Below, piece after piece: positions 1 through 8,065 of a DNA stretch of 39,357 nt. Origin of the DNA: Nostoc parmelioides FACHB-3921 (lineage in GTDB: Bacteria; Cyanobacteriota; Cyanobacteriia; Cyanobacteriales; Nostocaceae); assembly GCF_014696625.1 (NCBI RefSeq), contig NZ_JACJQL010000054.1:1-39357 (forward strand). Direction: 5' to 3'. Under the pieces are notes generated by a model. The model had not been told where the DNA came from and did not search any database. It saw nothing but the letters and a program-made list of their open reading frames with translations. Made by a program: the position numbers and the translations under genes. Each line of letters begins with the position of its first letter. Position 1 is the first letter of the stretch.

Positions 1-132
1 TGCAAAGGAACTTATTCACTTTAGTTTTGCGTGATTACATTGTAGAAAATCTTACCCATACTTGTGTTGCTTAGTACACATGAATGAAATTTTTTGTCAA
101 TGCGTAAGTCCTAGCTCTCTCCTCAGCACTTA

Positions 133-1341
133 CTACTCCTTGCTATAAGTTCTACCTCTCCATTCCCTGGGAGTGCGAAAAGCAGATAAGAAGATTCGCA
201 GAACGGCTAAAGCATCGGCTAAGGGTGATAACCAAAACAGCCAGCCAGCTTTAGCGTTTTGACGGTCGTAGGAAGGAGCGATCGCCAATAGCATAGCAAA
301 GCGAATCACCAGTAAAAATACATTCAGTCCCAATAACAACTTCGCAGGCAACAGTAGTTGCCAGGAACCAATCAGCAAGTAACCAGTTACAATCAATAAA
401 GGTAAACCTTGTACTGCCGATAGTAACCATAAATCTCCCCAAATTTGAGCGCGGGGAGAGGCATCTTTTAAATCAAGGCTGCGTCCCCATTCCTTCCAAG
501 TTTCTAATGCCCCTTCATACATTCTCACTTTCAATACCTTAGCCCCATCTAAAAAGCCCACCTTAAACCCTTGGGCTGCAATATGACGCGCTAGGGTAAC
601 ATCGTCACAAAAAGAGCTACTGGCGCTACTGTAGCCACCCACAGCAGCTAATACAGAGCGACGGCATAAAAAGCATTGTCCGTTAGCCATTACCCTTTCT
701 GGTTGGTCTGTGGTAATGCCTGCGGGGTCAAATCGGTAAAGAAGAGTCATCAACAAGGCGGGTTGCAACAAGCACTCACCCGGATACTGAAGAATAAACT
801 GGGGTGATAGGGATACTAAGTCGTATTCCTGGGACTGGGCTATTTTCACTAAACTAGCAACTAAACCAGGATGGGGCTGAGTATCAGCATCCATGCCCAA
901 GAACCACTGACTATCTTCCGAACTATACAAAAAGCCGTTATGCAATGCCCAAGGTCTTCCTACCCAATTAGAGGGCAAAGGATCATCATTGATGAGGCGA
1001 AAGCGGGGGTCTTGCTGCTGTGCAGCTTTTACTAAGTCGGGAGTGCCATCTTGGGATTTACTGTCTACAACAATTACTTCCCGAACTTCGTAACTCTGGC
1101 GACTCAAACCAGCTAACAAAGGACTGATACGTAGGGCTTCATTCAGTGTGGGAACAACAACGCTCACATTGCCCAAAAGTTCTGGCGTTGGTTGTTGGGG
1201 TTGAATTGGAGGTAACCGTCTTGGCCCTTTAAATAAACGAGACAGCAGAATTGCTGTTGCTGGCACTTGGATCATTAGTAACAGAAGCGCCAAGGCGCTT
1301 GCTGCTGTCAAAGCGTTATCCACGATAAAAATACTTTGCAA
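133..1341 (-). CDS. cruG: CruG, carotenoid 2'-O-glycosyltransferase (GT2)
   Basis: A membrane-anchored family 2 glycosyltransferase that attaches the sugar to the 2'-hydroxyl of myxol, the last step of myxoxanthophyll synthesis. There is an N-terminal membrane segment (about residues 12-35), a GT-A domain opening with VSVVVPTLNE (about 59-68), the metal-binding DAD at 151-153, a CDDV segment near 240, and two or three hydrophobic helices in the last 110 residues. The GT2-plus-C-terminal-membrane layout and the position just downstream of cruF on the same strand match CruG of other cyanobacteria. The start is uncertain: no ATG is available, an in-frame stop lies just upstream, and either TTG at 1341 or GTG at 1323 could serve. 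The exact sugar (fucose in related strains) cannot be read from sequence. Confidence 0.85.
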   Translation of the reverse strand: MQSIFIVDNALTAASALALLLLMIQVPATAILLSRLFKGPRRLPPIQPQQPTPELLGNVSVVVPTLNEALRISPLLAGLSRQSYEVREVIVVDSKSQDGTPDLVKAAQQQDPRFRLINDDPLPSNWVGRPWALHNGFLYSSEDSQWFLGMDADTQPHPGLVASLVKIAQSQEYDLVSLSPQFILQYPGECLLQPALLMTLLYRFDPAGITTDQPERVMANGQCFLCRRSVLAAVGGYSSASSSFCDDVTLARHIAAQGFKVGFLDGAKVLKVRMYEGALETWKEWGRSLDLKDASPRAQIWGDLWLLSAVQGLPLLIVTGYLLIGSWQLLLPAKLLLGLNVFLLVIRFAMLLAIAPSYDRQNAKAGWLFWLSPLADALAVLRIFLSAFRTPREWRGRTYSKE

Positions 1342-1390
1342 CTGGAATCGCTACTATAAACAAAATTGTTTCTAATTTTGAATTAGGTAT

Positions 1391-1587
1391 TCAGGAGTGC
1401 TGAGTGCTGAGTAATGAGTCCTGAGAGCGGTAGCGAGGCAATCTGCTATTACTGAGTGCAGAACGATAATTTATATTACCTTCTCCCTGCTTTTTCTCAG
1501 TCCCCAGTCCCCAGTCCCCCCTTCGGGGTTCGTCAGTCGCTTATGGGGGAAACCCCCAAGACCGCGCTGACTCACCAGTCCCCAGTC
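1391..1587. repeat. Heptameric STRRs and small hairpins between cruF and cruG
   Basis: The cruF-cruG spacer begins with GTGCTGA-type heptamers, then has two blocks of CCCCAGT heptamers (about 1498-1517 and 1575-1588). Between them lie short palindromes such as CCCCCTTCGGGG and TGGGGGAAACCCCCA. CCCCAGT fits the STRR class of short tandem repeats known from filamentous cyanobacteria. The hairpins could attenuate read-through from cruF to cruG; that is inference. Confidence 0.75.
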
Positions 1588-1588
1588 C

Positions 1589-2497
1589 CTAATTCACAAC
1601 CTTAATGCTGGTGGCTATGGAGACTTCTTTTGTAGATGCTTCTACACTGATCTGATCTGATGCAGATGAGCCTTTCCACCATAAAGCTAAGGCTGGGGCT
1701 ACACCTAGTACTAAACCTAACAATACAGGGATAGAGAAGCCTGCTGCCAAGCTCATAACGGTAGCAAAACCAAAGTTACCTAAATAAACTATTAAAGGTA
1801 CATTAAGCTGCGATCGCTCAAATTTGATCGGATTATTTCTCCACAACACAGCAGCCACAGTCATGAATACTGCACCTGTACCCAACCAACCAGCAAAGTT
1901 TTGATAAGGCATTCCAAAGAAGGGGCCTGGTTGTTGCCAATACCAGAAAGGTAAGGAAGTTTGGCTCATAGCAGGGTCAAGCACAAAATCCCATGAGGTG
2001 AGTAGTAATGAACCCAAGCTAATAGCACCGATATGGCGTAACAAGGTGGGTTTTTTATCTACTTCTAAACCAGCACGACCCAACAGGTATGAGGAACATC
2101 CTACGTAAAACCATGACAAGGGAATTGTGAACGGTACTAAACCAGCAATTTTATAGCCCAAGCCACTTAAATAACTATAGTGACCAAAAGGAAAGCCTGT
2201 GCTGGTTCCTAACAGTTCACTGGTTAAGGATATTAGTACAGCAGGTAGCATAAAACCCAAAGTACGACCTAACCCTAATGTTCGCAGGGCATATAAAAAT
2301 ACGGCCGCTGCACCCAAAATCATGTAAACTACACCACCACCAGCCATACTCCACTGCATGGCTGTCTGTCCAAACTCAGATAGATGGAACAGCACCTCGG
2401 CATTAGGTACAACTAGTAGTATCCCTACTAGTCCAAAAAACATCGAGACGATATGACCAATAAGGCATATCCGCTCTGCAATAACAATTTGTTTCAT
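1589..2497 (-). CDS. cruF: CruF, carotenoid 1',2'-hydratase
   Basis: An integral membrane hydratase that adds water to the psi end of a monocyclic carotene on the way to myxol; CruG then glycosylates the product. The protein is almost entirely hydrophobic with about seven or eight membrane helices. It has features of the DUF422/CruF family: an SELLGTSTGFPFGHYSY segment, WDFVLDP, and FGMPYQNFAGW. Length (about 302 residues) is normal. Two ATGs lie six bases apart. AAGGA directly abuts the first (2503) but sits six bases before the second (2497), so MKQIV at 2497 is preferred. cruG follows on the same strand after about 250 bases of repeats, so the two probably share a transcript. Confidence 0.88.
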   Translation of the reverse strand: MKQIVIAERICLIGHIVSMFFGLVGILLVVPNAEVLFHLSEFGQTAMQWSMAGGGVVYMILGAAAVFLYALRTLGLGRTLGFMLPAVLISLTSELLGTSTGFPFGHYSYLSGLGYKIAGLVPFTIPLSWFYVGCSSYLLGRAGLEVDKKPTLLRHIGAISLGSLLLTSWDFVLDPAMSQTSLPFWYWQQPGPFFGMPYQNFAGWLGTGAVFMTVAAVLWRNNPIKFERSQLNVPLIVYLGNFGFATVMSLAAGFSIPVLLGLVLGVAPALALWWKGSSASDQISVEASTKEVSIATSIKVVN

Positions 2498-2503
2498 GGT
2501 CAT

Positions 2504-3001
2504 TCCTTGAACACGATGTGATACTTCGCTACTCGGCTGCTAATAGTTTACAAATGTTTACTAAAATATTTAACTAGTTTTTACCGTAATCTCCGCAAAA
2601 GTTGTTTAAACCTTTGTCAGAGACTGACAACCTATTGATTGCACCTAGAAAAAATAGGATGATAAACTAATAGTCTAAGCGATCGCAGTCAAAATCCATC
2701 CAAGCAAATTAGGTTTTTTGCTGGTTTCTAAGTACGGTGTGCTTCTTGTCGTATTTTTAAATCAGATAACCATAACAAAACTGGCCTAGACAGGAAACCA
2801 ACCCTCGAATCCTGGATAAACCTCACCATAGGAATCCGATTTGATATTGAACAAACCTGAGTATCTGTAGGGTGGGCAATTGTCCAACACCACTTGCCAT
2901 AAACGGGGTAACCAGTCCAACGCAGTGGCTCCCCTATACGTATGATTCACAAATCAGATATTAGTCCAAATAGATTGCTCTGCTAATAGCTATAGCCACC
3001 C
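2504..3001. other. Intergenic region upstream of cruF and the 3002 gene
   Basis: About 500 bases between divergent genes with no coding potential that I can support. It contains one HIP1 octamer near 2680 and a partly palindromic repeat at 2871-2891 (GGTGGGCAAT...CAACACC). A related palindrome occurs at 25261-25280. The promoters of cruF and the 3002 gene must lie here, but I see no clear consensus boxes. Confidence 0.5.
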
Positions 3002-3451
3002 ATGTCAATCTTGAATAAACTTCCTTGGACAGCCCTAACGCTACTACTGTTGAGCTACAGCACTTTGGGTTGGGTATTGTCCGAAATGAAAGCCCCTTTG
3101 GCTGTCTGGGTTATTCTTCTGTTAGCAATATTTTTTTTGGTAGGAAGCATTACTGCCCCTTATCCGAAAATAGCTGATTACTCTAGTGTGTTACTTGCTT
3201 CGAGTATTAGGAGTTTTTTTGTTGCTGTAGCCGGAGCATTCCTATTTTTTATAATGATAGCTTGGTTTCGAGTGTTTCTTGATACACTGCTTGTCATTTC
3301 CGCCGCTCTCTTAACAAGAATCGACTTCCAATCAGATGGGTTTACAGAATGGCAAGCTTTTATAGCTACATTGATTGTTTCAATTACTGGGGTAGGATTA
3401 GGAGCATTTATCAATACGCTGTTAACCCAAAAGATGATATTGGGTTTGTAG
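3002..3451 (+). CDS. Small four-helix membrane protein, unknown
   Basis: A 149-residue protein with about four strongly hydrophobic segments (roughly residues 8-28, 32-50, 70-102 and 120-145) and short polar links. I do not recognise the family. It starts at ATG 3002; no strong ribosome site precedes it. It converges on rpmA and has no same-strand neighbour, so context gives no function. The membrane-compatible composition over the full length and the lack of a good competing frame support it as a real gene. Confidence 0.6.
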   Translation: MSILNKLPWTALTLLLLSYSTLGWVLSEMKAPLAVWVILLLAIFFLVGSITAPYPKIADYSSVLLASSIRSFFVAVAGAFLFFIMIAWFRVFLDTLLVISAALLTRIDFQSDGFTEWQAFIATLIVSITGVGLGAFINTLLTQKMILGL

Positions 3452-3496
3452 TCAGAACTCCAGACCTAATTTAAGAACCAAAGTATGGAATACAAG

Positions 3497-3522
3497 CAAG
3501 GTGAGCGGTAATGCCCACCTTG
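3497..3522 (-). terminator. Inverted repeat after rpmA
   Basis: CAAGGTG pairs perfectly with CACCTTG across a 12-base loop, beginning six bases past the rpmA stop on the minus strand. No T-run follows, so it may act as a 3'-end stabilising hairpin rather than a classical terminator. Confidence 0.5.
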
Positions 3523-3527
3523 ATAAT

Positions 3528-3809
3528 TTAGCCTGCGACTGCTTCTGCTGCGGCAGCTGCTGGGTAAACGCTAACTTTCTTGCGGGATTTGCCTTTGCGT
3601 TCAAAGGTAACTACACCATCAACCAAGGCAAACAAAGTATCATCTTTACCGATGCCAACATTGTTACCAGCGTGAAACTTGGTTCCACGTTGACGCACGA
3701 GAATGTTACCAGCGATGACAGATTGTCCGCCAAAGCGCTTTACACCCAGACGCTGGGCGTTAGAATCACGGCCGTTGCGTGTACTTCCTGTTCCTTTCTT
3801 ATGAGCCAT
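3528..3809 (-). CDS. rpmA: 50S ribosomal protein L27
   Basis: Ribosomal large-subunit protein L27, which sits near the peptidyl-transferase centre. The N-terminus begins MAHKKGTGSTRNGRDS and is followed by RLGVKRFGGQ and RQRGTKFHAGNNVG, the L27 signature. Length is 93 residues; the C-terminal tail after about residue 80 is unusually alanine-rich. AAGGAAA precedes ATG 3809. It lies 27 bases downstream of rplU on the same strand, the almost universal rplU-rpmA pair. Confidence 0.97.
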   Translation of the reverse strand: MAHKKGTGSTRNGRDSNAQRLGVKRFGGQSVIAGNILVRQRGTKFHAGNNVGIGKDDTLFALVDGVVTFERKGKSRKKVSVYPAAAAAEAVAG

Positions 3810-3836
3810 AATTTCCTTTTTATTGCTTCTTTACTA

Positions 3837-4229
3837 TTATTCAGCAGCAGTTTCTGTATCTGGGGTAGCGTCAGCAGTTTCCCCAGTTGCAGTAGGTGCT
3901 GTTAAAACTGTGCCGTTAAGAGTGATGGAATCTATTAAAAGTCTGGTGATTTCCTGGCGATGCCCCCGTTTTTTGCGGGTTTTCTTTTTCGGCTTCATTT
4001 TATAAACCAGGACTTTGCGACCTCTAAGATGCCGCAACACCGTTCCTTGCACTGTTGCCCCAGCTACCAACGGTTGTCCAATGGTGACTTCACCGTCGTT
4101 CTGCACTAGTAATACAGATTCTATTGTCACTTTTTCATCTGGTTCGGCAGAGAGGAGTTCAATATCGTAAAAACGACCTGGCTCAACTCGCACTTGCTTG
4201 CCACCAGTCTCAATAATCGCGTAAGCCAT
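3837..4229 (-). CDS. rplU: 50S ribosomal protein L21
   Basis: Ribosomal protein L21, which binds 23S rRNA. It begins MAYAIIETGGKQVRVEPG, and the central K-rich stretch YKMKPKKKTRKKRGHRQ (about residues 77-93) is the family's RNA-binding signature. At 130 residues it is longer than many bacterial L21 proteins because of a Thr/Ala/Glu-rich C-terminal extension from about residue 110, as seen in cyanobacteria. AAGGA lies seven bases before ATG 4229. It heads the rplU-rpmA operon; the promoter lies between 4230 and about 4400. Confidence 0.97.
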   Translation of the reverse strand: MAYAIIETGGKQVRVEPGRFYDIELLSAEPDEKVTIESVLLVQNDGEVTIGQPLVAGATVQGTVLRHLRGRKVLVYKMKPKKKTRKKRGHRQEITRLLIDSITLNGTVLTAPTATGETADATPDTETAAE

Positions 4230-4439
4230 GAAATTGTCCTTGAGGTTGCCGTACAGGTAGCTAGTTTTGATTTACTAGCTTTTGTAGTATGTCTACCTGA
4301 TCCGAGCAGGTAATTAGACAGACAATCTAATATTTTATGTTATTGGACAGCATCAGGTCAATCTTTTATCTATAGTTTTTGAGGGTATACCTGGAAAATT
4401 TCCAAATAAAGAACTTATCAATTAATTTTGGCGAATTTT

Positions 4440-4536
4440 GCGAAATCTCAAAAGTGCTTGATGTAGTAAACAGTGACACAGAACAGCACCAACAAGTCTG
4501 AGCAAAGGATCTCCTGGCTCAGATTTTCCCTTTTTT
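4440..4536 (+). ncRNA. Candidate small RNA ending in an intrinsic terminator
   Basis: A terminator-like hairpin (4497-4523) with a T-rich tail lies on the plus strand, but no plus-strand gene precedes it because rplU points the other way. A plausible promoter is TTGCGA (near 4438), an 18-base spacer, then TGTAGT. Transcription from about 4470 would give an RNA of about 65 nt. The inner part of the hairpin exposes TCTCCT, complementary to Shine-Dalgarno sequences. No known RNA family is recognised. Inference from structure and context only. Confidence 0.35.
4497..4536 (+). terminator. Intrinsic terminator, TCTGAGC/GCTCAGA stem
   Basis: A perfect 7-bp stem (4497-4503 with 4517-4523) with further AGGA/TCCT pairing inside, followed by TTTTCCCTTTTTT. 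The orientation serves plus-strand transcription that ends before the toxin-antitoxin genes. Confidence 0.65.
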
Positions 4537-4663
4537 ATGAGGGAGTGGGAAGTTATGTAAATGCTCGATACCAGTTATTTTCTGAGTGACGAATTGGCGT
4601 AAACCAATAGCACAGCCAATAACAGTAACATTAAAGTAAGACACTCAATTAGGAGAAGGTGAG

Positions 4664-4909
4664 ATGACTTCCCAAGTTGTAGATACTACCTCAGATTTAA
4701 TTGCCAAGTTAGAAACCCTACCACCAGAAAAGTTACAGCAGGTGCTAGATTTTGTCGAATTTTTAGCACAGAAATACACTCAAACCCCAGAATCTGAACA
4801 AACGCCTCAAAAACGGGTATTAGGTTTAAATCAAGGAGAAATATGGATGAGTGATGATTTTAATGAGCCTTTACCGGATGAATTTTGGTTGGGTGAAGGT
4901 GAAGTATGA
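4664..4909 (+). CDS. DUF2281-type antitoxin
   Basis: An 81-residue acidic protein. The N-terminal segment LPPEKLQQVLDFVEFLAQKY (about residues 19-38) is the DUF2281 helix found in small antitoxins paired with PIN toxins; a short acidic tail ends in EFWLGEGEV. It starts at ATG 4664 behind AGGAGAAGG. Its stop overlaps the start of the PIN gene by four bases (ATGA), indicating translational coupling. The role, by context, is to bind and neutralise the downstream PIN nuclease and probably to autoregulate the operon. Confidence 0.8.
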   Translation: MTSQVVDTTSDLIAKLETLPPEKLQQVLDFVEFLAQKYTQTPESEQTPQKRVLGLNQGEIWMSDDFNEPLPDEFWLGEGEV

Positions 4910-5292
4910 GATTACTTTTAGATACCCATGTACTTATTTGGTCAACAGGAAATCCAGAAAAACTATCTGAAAGAGTTAAAAACTTACTGCTAGATAATAA
5001 CAACTCTTGGATAGTTAGTGTTGCTAGCGTTTGGGAGTTACAAATTAAATATCAAATTGGCAAGTTAAATTTAAGCTCATCGCTGCCAAATTTGATAGAA
5101 ACTCAACAGCGAGTGAATAATCTACAAATTTTACCTATTGAATTATCTCATATCTATGCTTTGGACAGTTTACCAAACCATCACCGCGACCCTTTTGATA
5201 GAATTGTCATCGCTCAAGCAATATCTGAAAAAATTCCTTTGTTAAGTACAGATACAGTTTTTGATGCCTATCCAGTGGAAAAGATATGGTAG
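4906..5292 (+). CDS. PIN-domain toxin, VapC-like ribonuclease
   Basis: A 128-residue PIN-domain protein of the VapC type, expected to be a Mg-dependent RNase. The acidic residues fit a PIN active site: D6 in LLLDTHVLIW, E44 in SVWELQIK, D95 and D98 in HRDPFDRIVIAQA, and D116 in LLSTDTVFDAY. Length is complete. The start overlaps the antitoxin stop by four bases. All expected catalytic acids are present, so it is probably active. The cellular target cannot be read from the sequence. Confidence 0.88.
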   Translation: MRLLLDTHVLIWSTGNPEKLSERVKNLLLDNNNSWIVSVASVWELQIKYQIGKLNLSSSLPNLIETQQRVNNLQILPIELSHIYALDSLPNHHRDPFDRIVIAQAISEKIPLLSTDTVFDAYPVEKIW

Positions 5293-5345
5293 AAAAACTG
5301 GCTCAAATAATTGGGTATAAAGAGCCTATATTTTAATTTATAGAT

Positions 5346-6446
5346 ATGAAAAGAATAGACGTTGAAAAAAGAACTATTTTAATTGGTTTGGCTGGTAGCC
5401 ACGGGTATGGATTAAATCGTCCTGATTCTGATTTAGATTTTAGGGGGGTGTTTATTGCACCTAAAAGATATTATTTGGGATTTGACCACATAGAACAAAA
5501 GGATGCAGGCTGGGATGAGCCGGGAATATTTCCTTTGCTTGATGGAAATAAAGACACGGTTATATATGAATTAAGGAAAATACTCCAGTTGTTATCAGGA
5601 GCTAATCCCAATGTTTTGGAGTTGTTATGGTTAAATGAATATCCTGTGTTAACGGGTGTCGGACAACATTTAATCAATCATCGGAAATTATTTTTAAGTA
5701 AAAAGGTTAAACATACTTACTCTGGGTATGCTTTTGCTCAAATTAAAAAGATGGAGACTCATCGTAAGTGGTTGTTAAATCCACCAGAGAAGAAACCATT
5801 ACCGTCTGATTTTGGCATAGAAGATGAAGCGCCACTCATTAAGGATGATTTGAATGCTTTTTTGGAGTATCTTTATACTTTGATTAGAGGTAGGATTGAG
5901 TTTTTAGAAGAAGCAGAACAATTATATAAGTTATTGACGGCTGATATTGATTTTAAAGGAGTGCTAAAACAGTATACTTTACCTGATGAAAGTTTAGAAT
6001 ATACGCAAAATTTAACTAATAGCCGTAAAGATTTTATTCGTTTGTTACAAAAAAGCCAAAATTACCAAATAGCTTTGAGGGAATGGAAAGCTTATTTAAG
6101 TTGGCAAGAAAATCGTAACCCGGCTAGGGCAGAGATGGAAAGGAAGTCTGGTTTTGATCTCAAGCATGGGATGCACTGCATTCGCTTGTTACGCAGTGGG
6201 TTGGAAATATTAAAGACTGGAGAAATAACTGTAGATAGGAGAGTTGCGGGTGATGTTGAGGATTTAAAAGCTATCCTCCAGGGTGAGTATTCTTATCAGC
6301 AAGTGATGGAAATGGCTGATGATTTGGTTGCTCAAATGGATGCTGCTTATGAACAATCAACTATACCCCATAGGCCTGATTTAGAAGCAATTAATAATTT
6401 GTGTATGGAGTTAGTGGAAATGCAAGGGTGGGGAGAGAGTAATTAG
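5346..6446 (+). CDS. Predicted nucleotidyltransferase, Pol-beta fold
   Basis: A 366-residue protein with an N-terminal nucleotidyltransferase motif: GLAGSHGYGLNRPDSDLDFRG gives GS at 17-18 and the metal-binding D29/D31 pair. The rest is helical, with a KHTYSGYAFAQIKKMETHRKW stretch and LKHGMHCIRLLRSGLEIL, as in the COG3541/PF10127 predicted nucleotidyltransferases, some of which are linked to RNA repair. It starts at ATG 5346, 53 bases after the PIN toxin on the same strand, so co-transcription is possible. Substrate unknown; a tRNA or RNA-repair role linked to the neighbouring RNase toxin is speculation. Confidence 0.75.
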   Translation: MKRIDVEKRTILIGLAGSHGYGLNRPDSDLDFRGVFIAPKRYYLGFDHIEQKDAGWDEPGIFPLLDGNKDTVIYELRKILQLLSGANPNVLELLWLNEYPVLTGVGQHLINHRKLFLSKKVKHTYSGYAFAQIKKMETHRKWLLNPPEKKPLPSDFGIEDEAPLIKDDLNAFLEYLYTLIRGRIEFLEEAEQLYKLLTADIDFKGVLKQYTLPDESLEYTQNLTNSRKDFIRLLQKSQNYQIALREWKAYLSWQENRNPARAEMERKSGFDLKHGMHCIRLLRSGLEILKTGEITVDRRVAGDVEDLKAILQGEYSYQQVMEMADDLVAQMDAAYEQSTIPHRPDLEAINNLCMELVEMQGWGESN

Positions 6447-6466
6447 AGACGCGATTAATCGCGTCT
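6447..6466. repeat. Perfect 20-base palindrome after the nucleotidyltransferase gene
   Basis: AGACGCGATTAATCGCGTCT is a perfect palindrome that starts at the first base after the stop codon. It resembles dispersed palindromes common at gene ends in Nostoc-type genomes and may act as an RNA 3' hairpin. Confidence 0.8.
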
Positions 6467-6477
6467 GTACAATTGTC

Positions 6478-6546
6478 AGATGTCATTACTCATTACTCAT
6501 TAGTAATAGCTTTTGACCGTTGACCGTTGACTATTGACCATTGACT
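6478..6546. repeat. Heptameric STRRs (CATTACT and TTGACCG types)
   Basis: Two tandem heptamer blocks: CATTACT-like units around 6484-6502, then TTGACCG/TTGACTA/TTGACCA units around 6513-6546. They fill the gap between two convergent genes. Confidence 0.8.
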
Positions 6547-6549
6547 AAA

Positions 6550-6846
6550 TTAAAGAGTTTTGAGTAAGTCAGCAAAACCATACAGACTGATGAAGAGTAG
6601 GAGTAGGGCTGTGAGTTGGGTGACTTTGTTTTCGGGTGAGGGGGCGATCGCTTCTCGTACTAAGATGGAAATGGATGCACCAACTACGAAGCTTAAGCCC
6701 AATACTAAATAAGGTTTGTCTGGTAAAATCACGGCAATGGCTAACATGGCGATCGCTAGCATCAGCATGACTAACTCTACAAATCGGGGTGGGTTGTATT
6801 GGCTAGCTAAAATAAAGCTGTTTAACCAAAAGTTCCAATGTCTCAT
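6550..6846 (-). CDS. Small membrane protein, unknown
   Basis: A 98-residue protein with three hydrophobic segments (about residues 23-42, 46-64 and 78-95) separated by short polar turns. The family is not recognised. It starts at ATG 6846, about 95 bases beyond the chlI stop on the same strand, with a strong inverted repeat in between that would separate the transcripts. Its downstream end lies among heptamer repeats. Confidence 0.6.
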   Translation of the reverse strand: MRHWNFWLNSFILASQYNPPRFVELVMLMLAIAMLAIAVILPDKPYLVLGLSFVVGASISILVREAIAPSPENKVTQLTALLLLFISLYGFADLLKTL

Positions 6847-6899
6847 CAGTGCTGAGTTGCCAAGTACCGAGTGAATGCTGAGTACTGAATTTAAATTTA

Positions 6900-6934
6900 T
6901 CAGTGAACAGTTGTTAATTATTACTGTTCACTGA
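6900..6934 (-). terminator. Hairpin downstream of chlI
   Basis: A perfect 12-bp inverted repeat, TCAGTGAACAGT pairing with ACTGTTCACTGA across an 11-base loop, ends seven bases past the chlI stop. No long T-run follows. A related sequence (CAGTGAACAG) forms the hairpin at the end of ftsW at 9129-9170. Confidence 0.65.
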
Positions 6935-6940
6935 TGGTGA

Positions 6941-8065
6941 TTACCGGACACCTGTCTTAATTTGACCTGTACCGTTTTTTTGTGAAGATTCTTCTTCTAG
7001 TATTTCTACCCCAAAGATACGGGCAAACACTTTCTCTACTTTGTAGCCAGAATCAATTGACTCTAGGGGGTCTTTCCGGAGGCGGTGACGCAGACATAAT
7101 GTAATTACACGACGGATATCGTCAACTGTAACTTCGGTGCGTCCCTCATAAGCTGTGAGAGCTTTGGCGGCGCGGTTGGTCACGATGTCACCGCGTAAAC
7201 CGTCTACATCTAGTTCTGAACAAACTTCCGAAATTTTTACCCGCAGGTCATAATCTAGTTTTACTTCTGGCAAGAGCTTTTGGGCTTCGACAATTTTCTC
7301 TTGTAGTGCTTTTTGCTCAGAGTTGTACTTTTCTAGGAATGTTGGCGGATTTTGGTCAAATTCTGACCTTTGTTCCACGATTTGCACCCGTAAAGCTGGT
7401 TCTTTAACGGTGTGGATTTCGGCGTGCATTCCAAAGCGGTCAAGCAATTGGGGTCGGAGTTCGCCTTCTTCTGGGTTTCCTGAACCGACGAGTACAAAAC
7501 GGGCTGGGTGGCGGATGGAAATACCTTCCCGTTCTACGGTGTTCCAGCCACTTGCGGCTGAGTCGAGGAGTACGTCTACTAGGTGGTCATCCAGGAGGTT
7601 GACTTCATCGACGTAGAGAATACCTCTGTTGGCTTTAGCGAGGAGTCCTGGTTCAAAAGCTTTGACACCTTCAGATAAAGCTTTTTCGATGTCGATGGTG
7701 CCGCACACTCGGTCTTCTGTAGCGCCTAAGGGCAGGTCTACCATTTGGACTTTTTTAAATTCTATGGGAATTTCTGCCCCTGCGCCTGATTTTTGCCGGA
7801 CTTCATCGCTCATCAAGTCGGGGTCGCTGGGGTCACTGTTGAAGGGGTCATTGGCAACCACAGGGATTTCTGGCAATAGGTCAGCCAGGGCCCGGATAGT
7901 TGTGGATTTACCTGTGCCGCGATCGCCCATAATCATTACACCACCGATTTTGGGATCAATCACGTTCAACAGCAGCGCCAGTTTCATCTCTTCCTGGCCC
8001 ACAATTGCCGTAAATGGGAATACCACGCGACGCGCGCTTGCCGTGGTTTGAGCAGTTGGAGTCAC
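6941..8065 (-). CDS. chlI: Mg-chelatase ATPase subunit ChlI
   Basis: The AAA+ motor subunit of magnesium chelatase, which with ChlD and ChlH inserts Mg2+ into protoporphyrin IX, the first committed step of chlorophyll synthesis. Walker A is GDRGTGKST (47-55), Walker B is ILYVDE (149-154), sensor 1 is GSGNPEE (194-200), and the LLDRF arginine segment is at 207-211. The C-terminal helical domain contains GLRGDIVTNRAAKALAA-like text. Length (374) is normal. The start is GTG at 8065, preceded by an AGGTAA ribosome site; the next residues MTPTAQTTASARRVVFPF lead straight into the conserved domain. Confidence 0.96.
   Translation of the reverse strand: MTPTAQTTASARRVVFPFTAIVGQEEMKLALLLNVIDPKIGGVMIMGDRGTGKSTTIRALADLLPEIPVVANDPFNSDPSDPDLMSDEVRQKSGAGAEIPIEFKKVQMVDLPLGATEDRVCGTIDIEKALSEGVKAFEPGLLAKANRGILYVDEVNLLDDHLVDVLLDSAASGWNTVEREGISIRHPARFVLVGSGNPEEGELRPQLLDRFGMHAEIHTVKEPALRVQIVEQRSEFDQNPPTFLEKYNSEQKALQEKIVEAQKLLPEVKLDYDLRVKISEVCSELDVDGLRGDIVTNRAAKALTAYEGRTEVTVDDIRRVITLCLRHRLRKDPLESIDSGYKVEKVFARIFGVEILEEESSQKNGTGQIKTGVR

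Larger units (their letters stand above)
4230..4663. other. Intergenic region between rplU and the toxin-antitoxin pair
   Basis: 434 bases with no protein-coding gene. It contains the rplU promoter side (AT-rich, 4230-4400), the candidate small RNA and terminator (4440-4536), and the leader of the 4664 gene with a good ribosome site (AGGAGAAGG) just before its ATG. Confidence 0.5.

Noticed and set aside
2780..2830. A CTCGAATCC-like segment that recalls a tRNA T-loop
   Set aside because: No acceptor stem, anticodon arm or full cloverleaf could be built around it.
6478..6546. CATTACT and TTGACCG tandem units as a CRISPR array
   Set aside because: The units are contiguous heptamers with no spacers, so they are STRRs.
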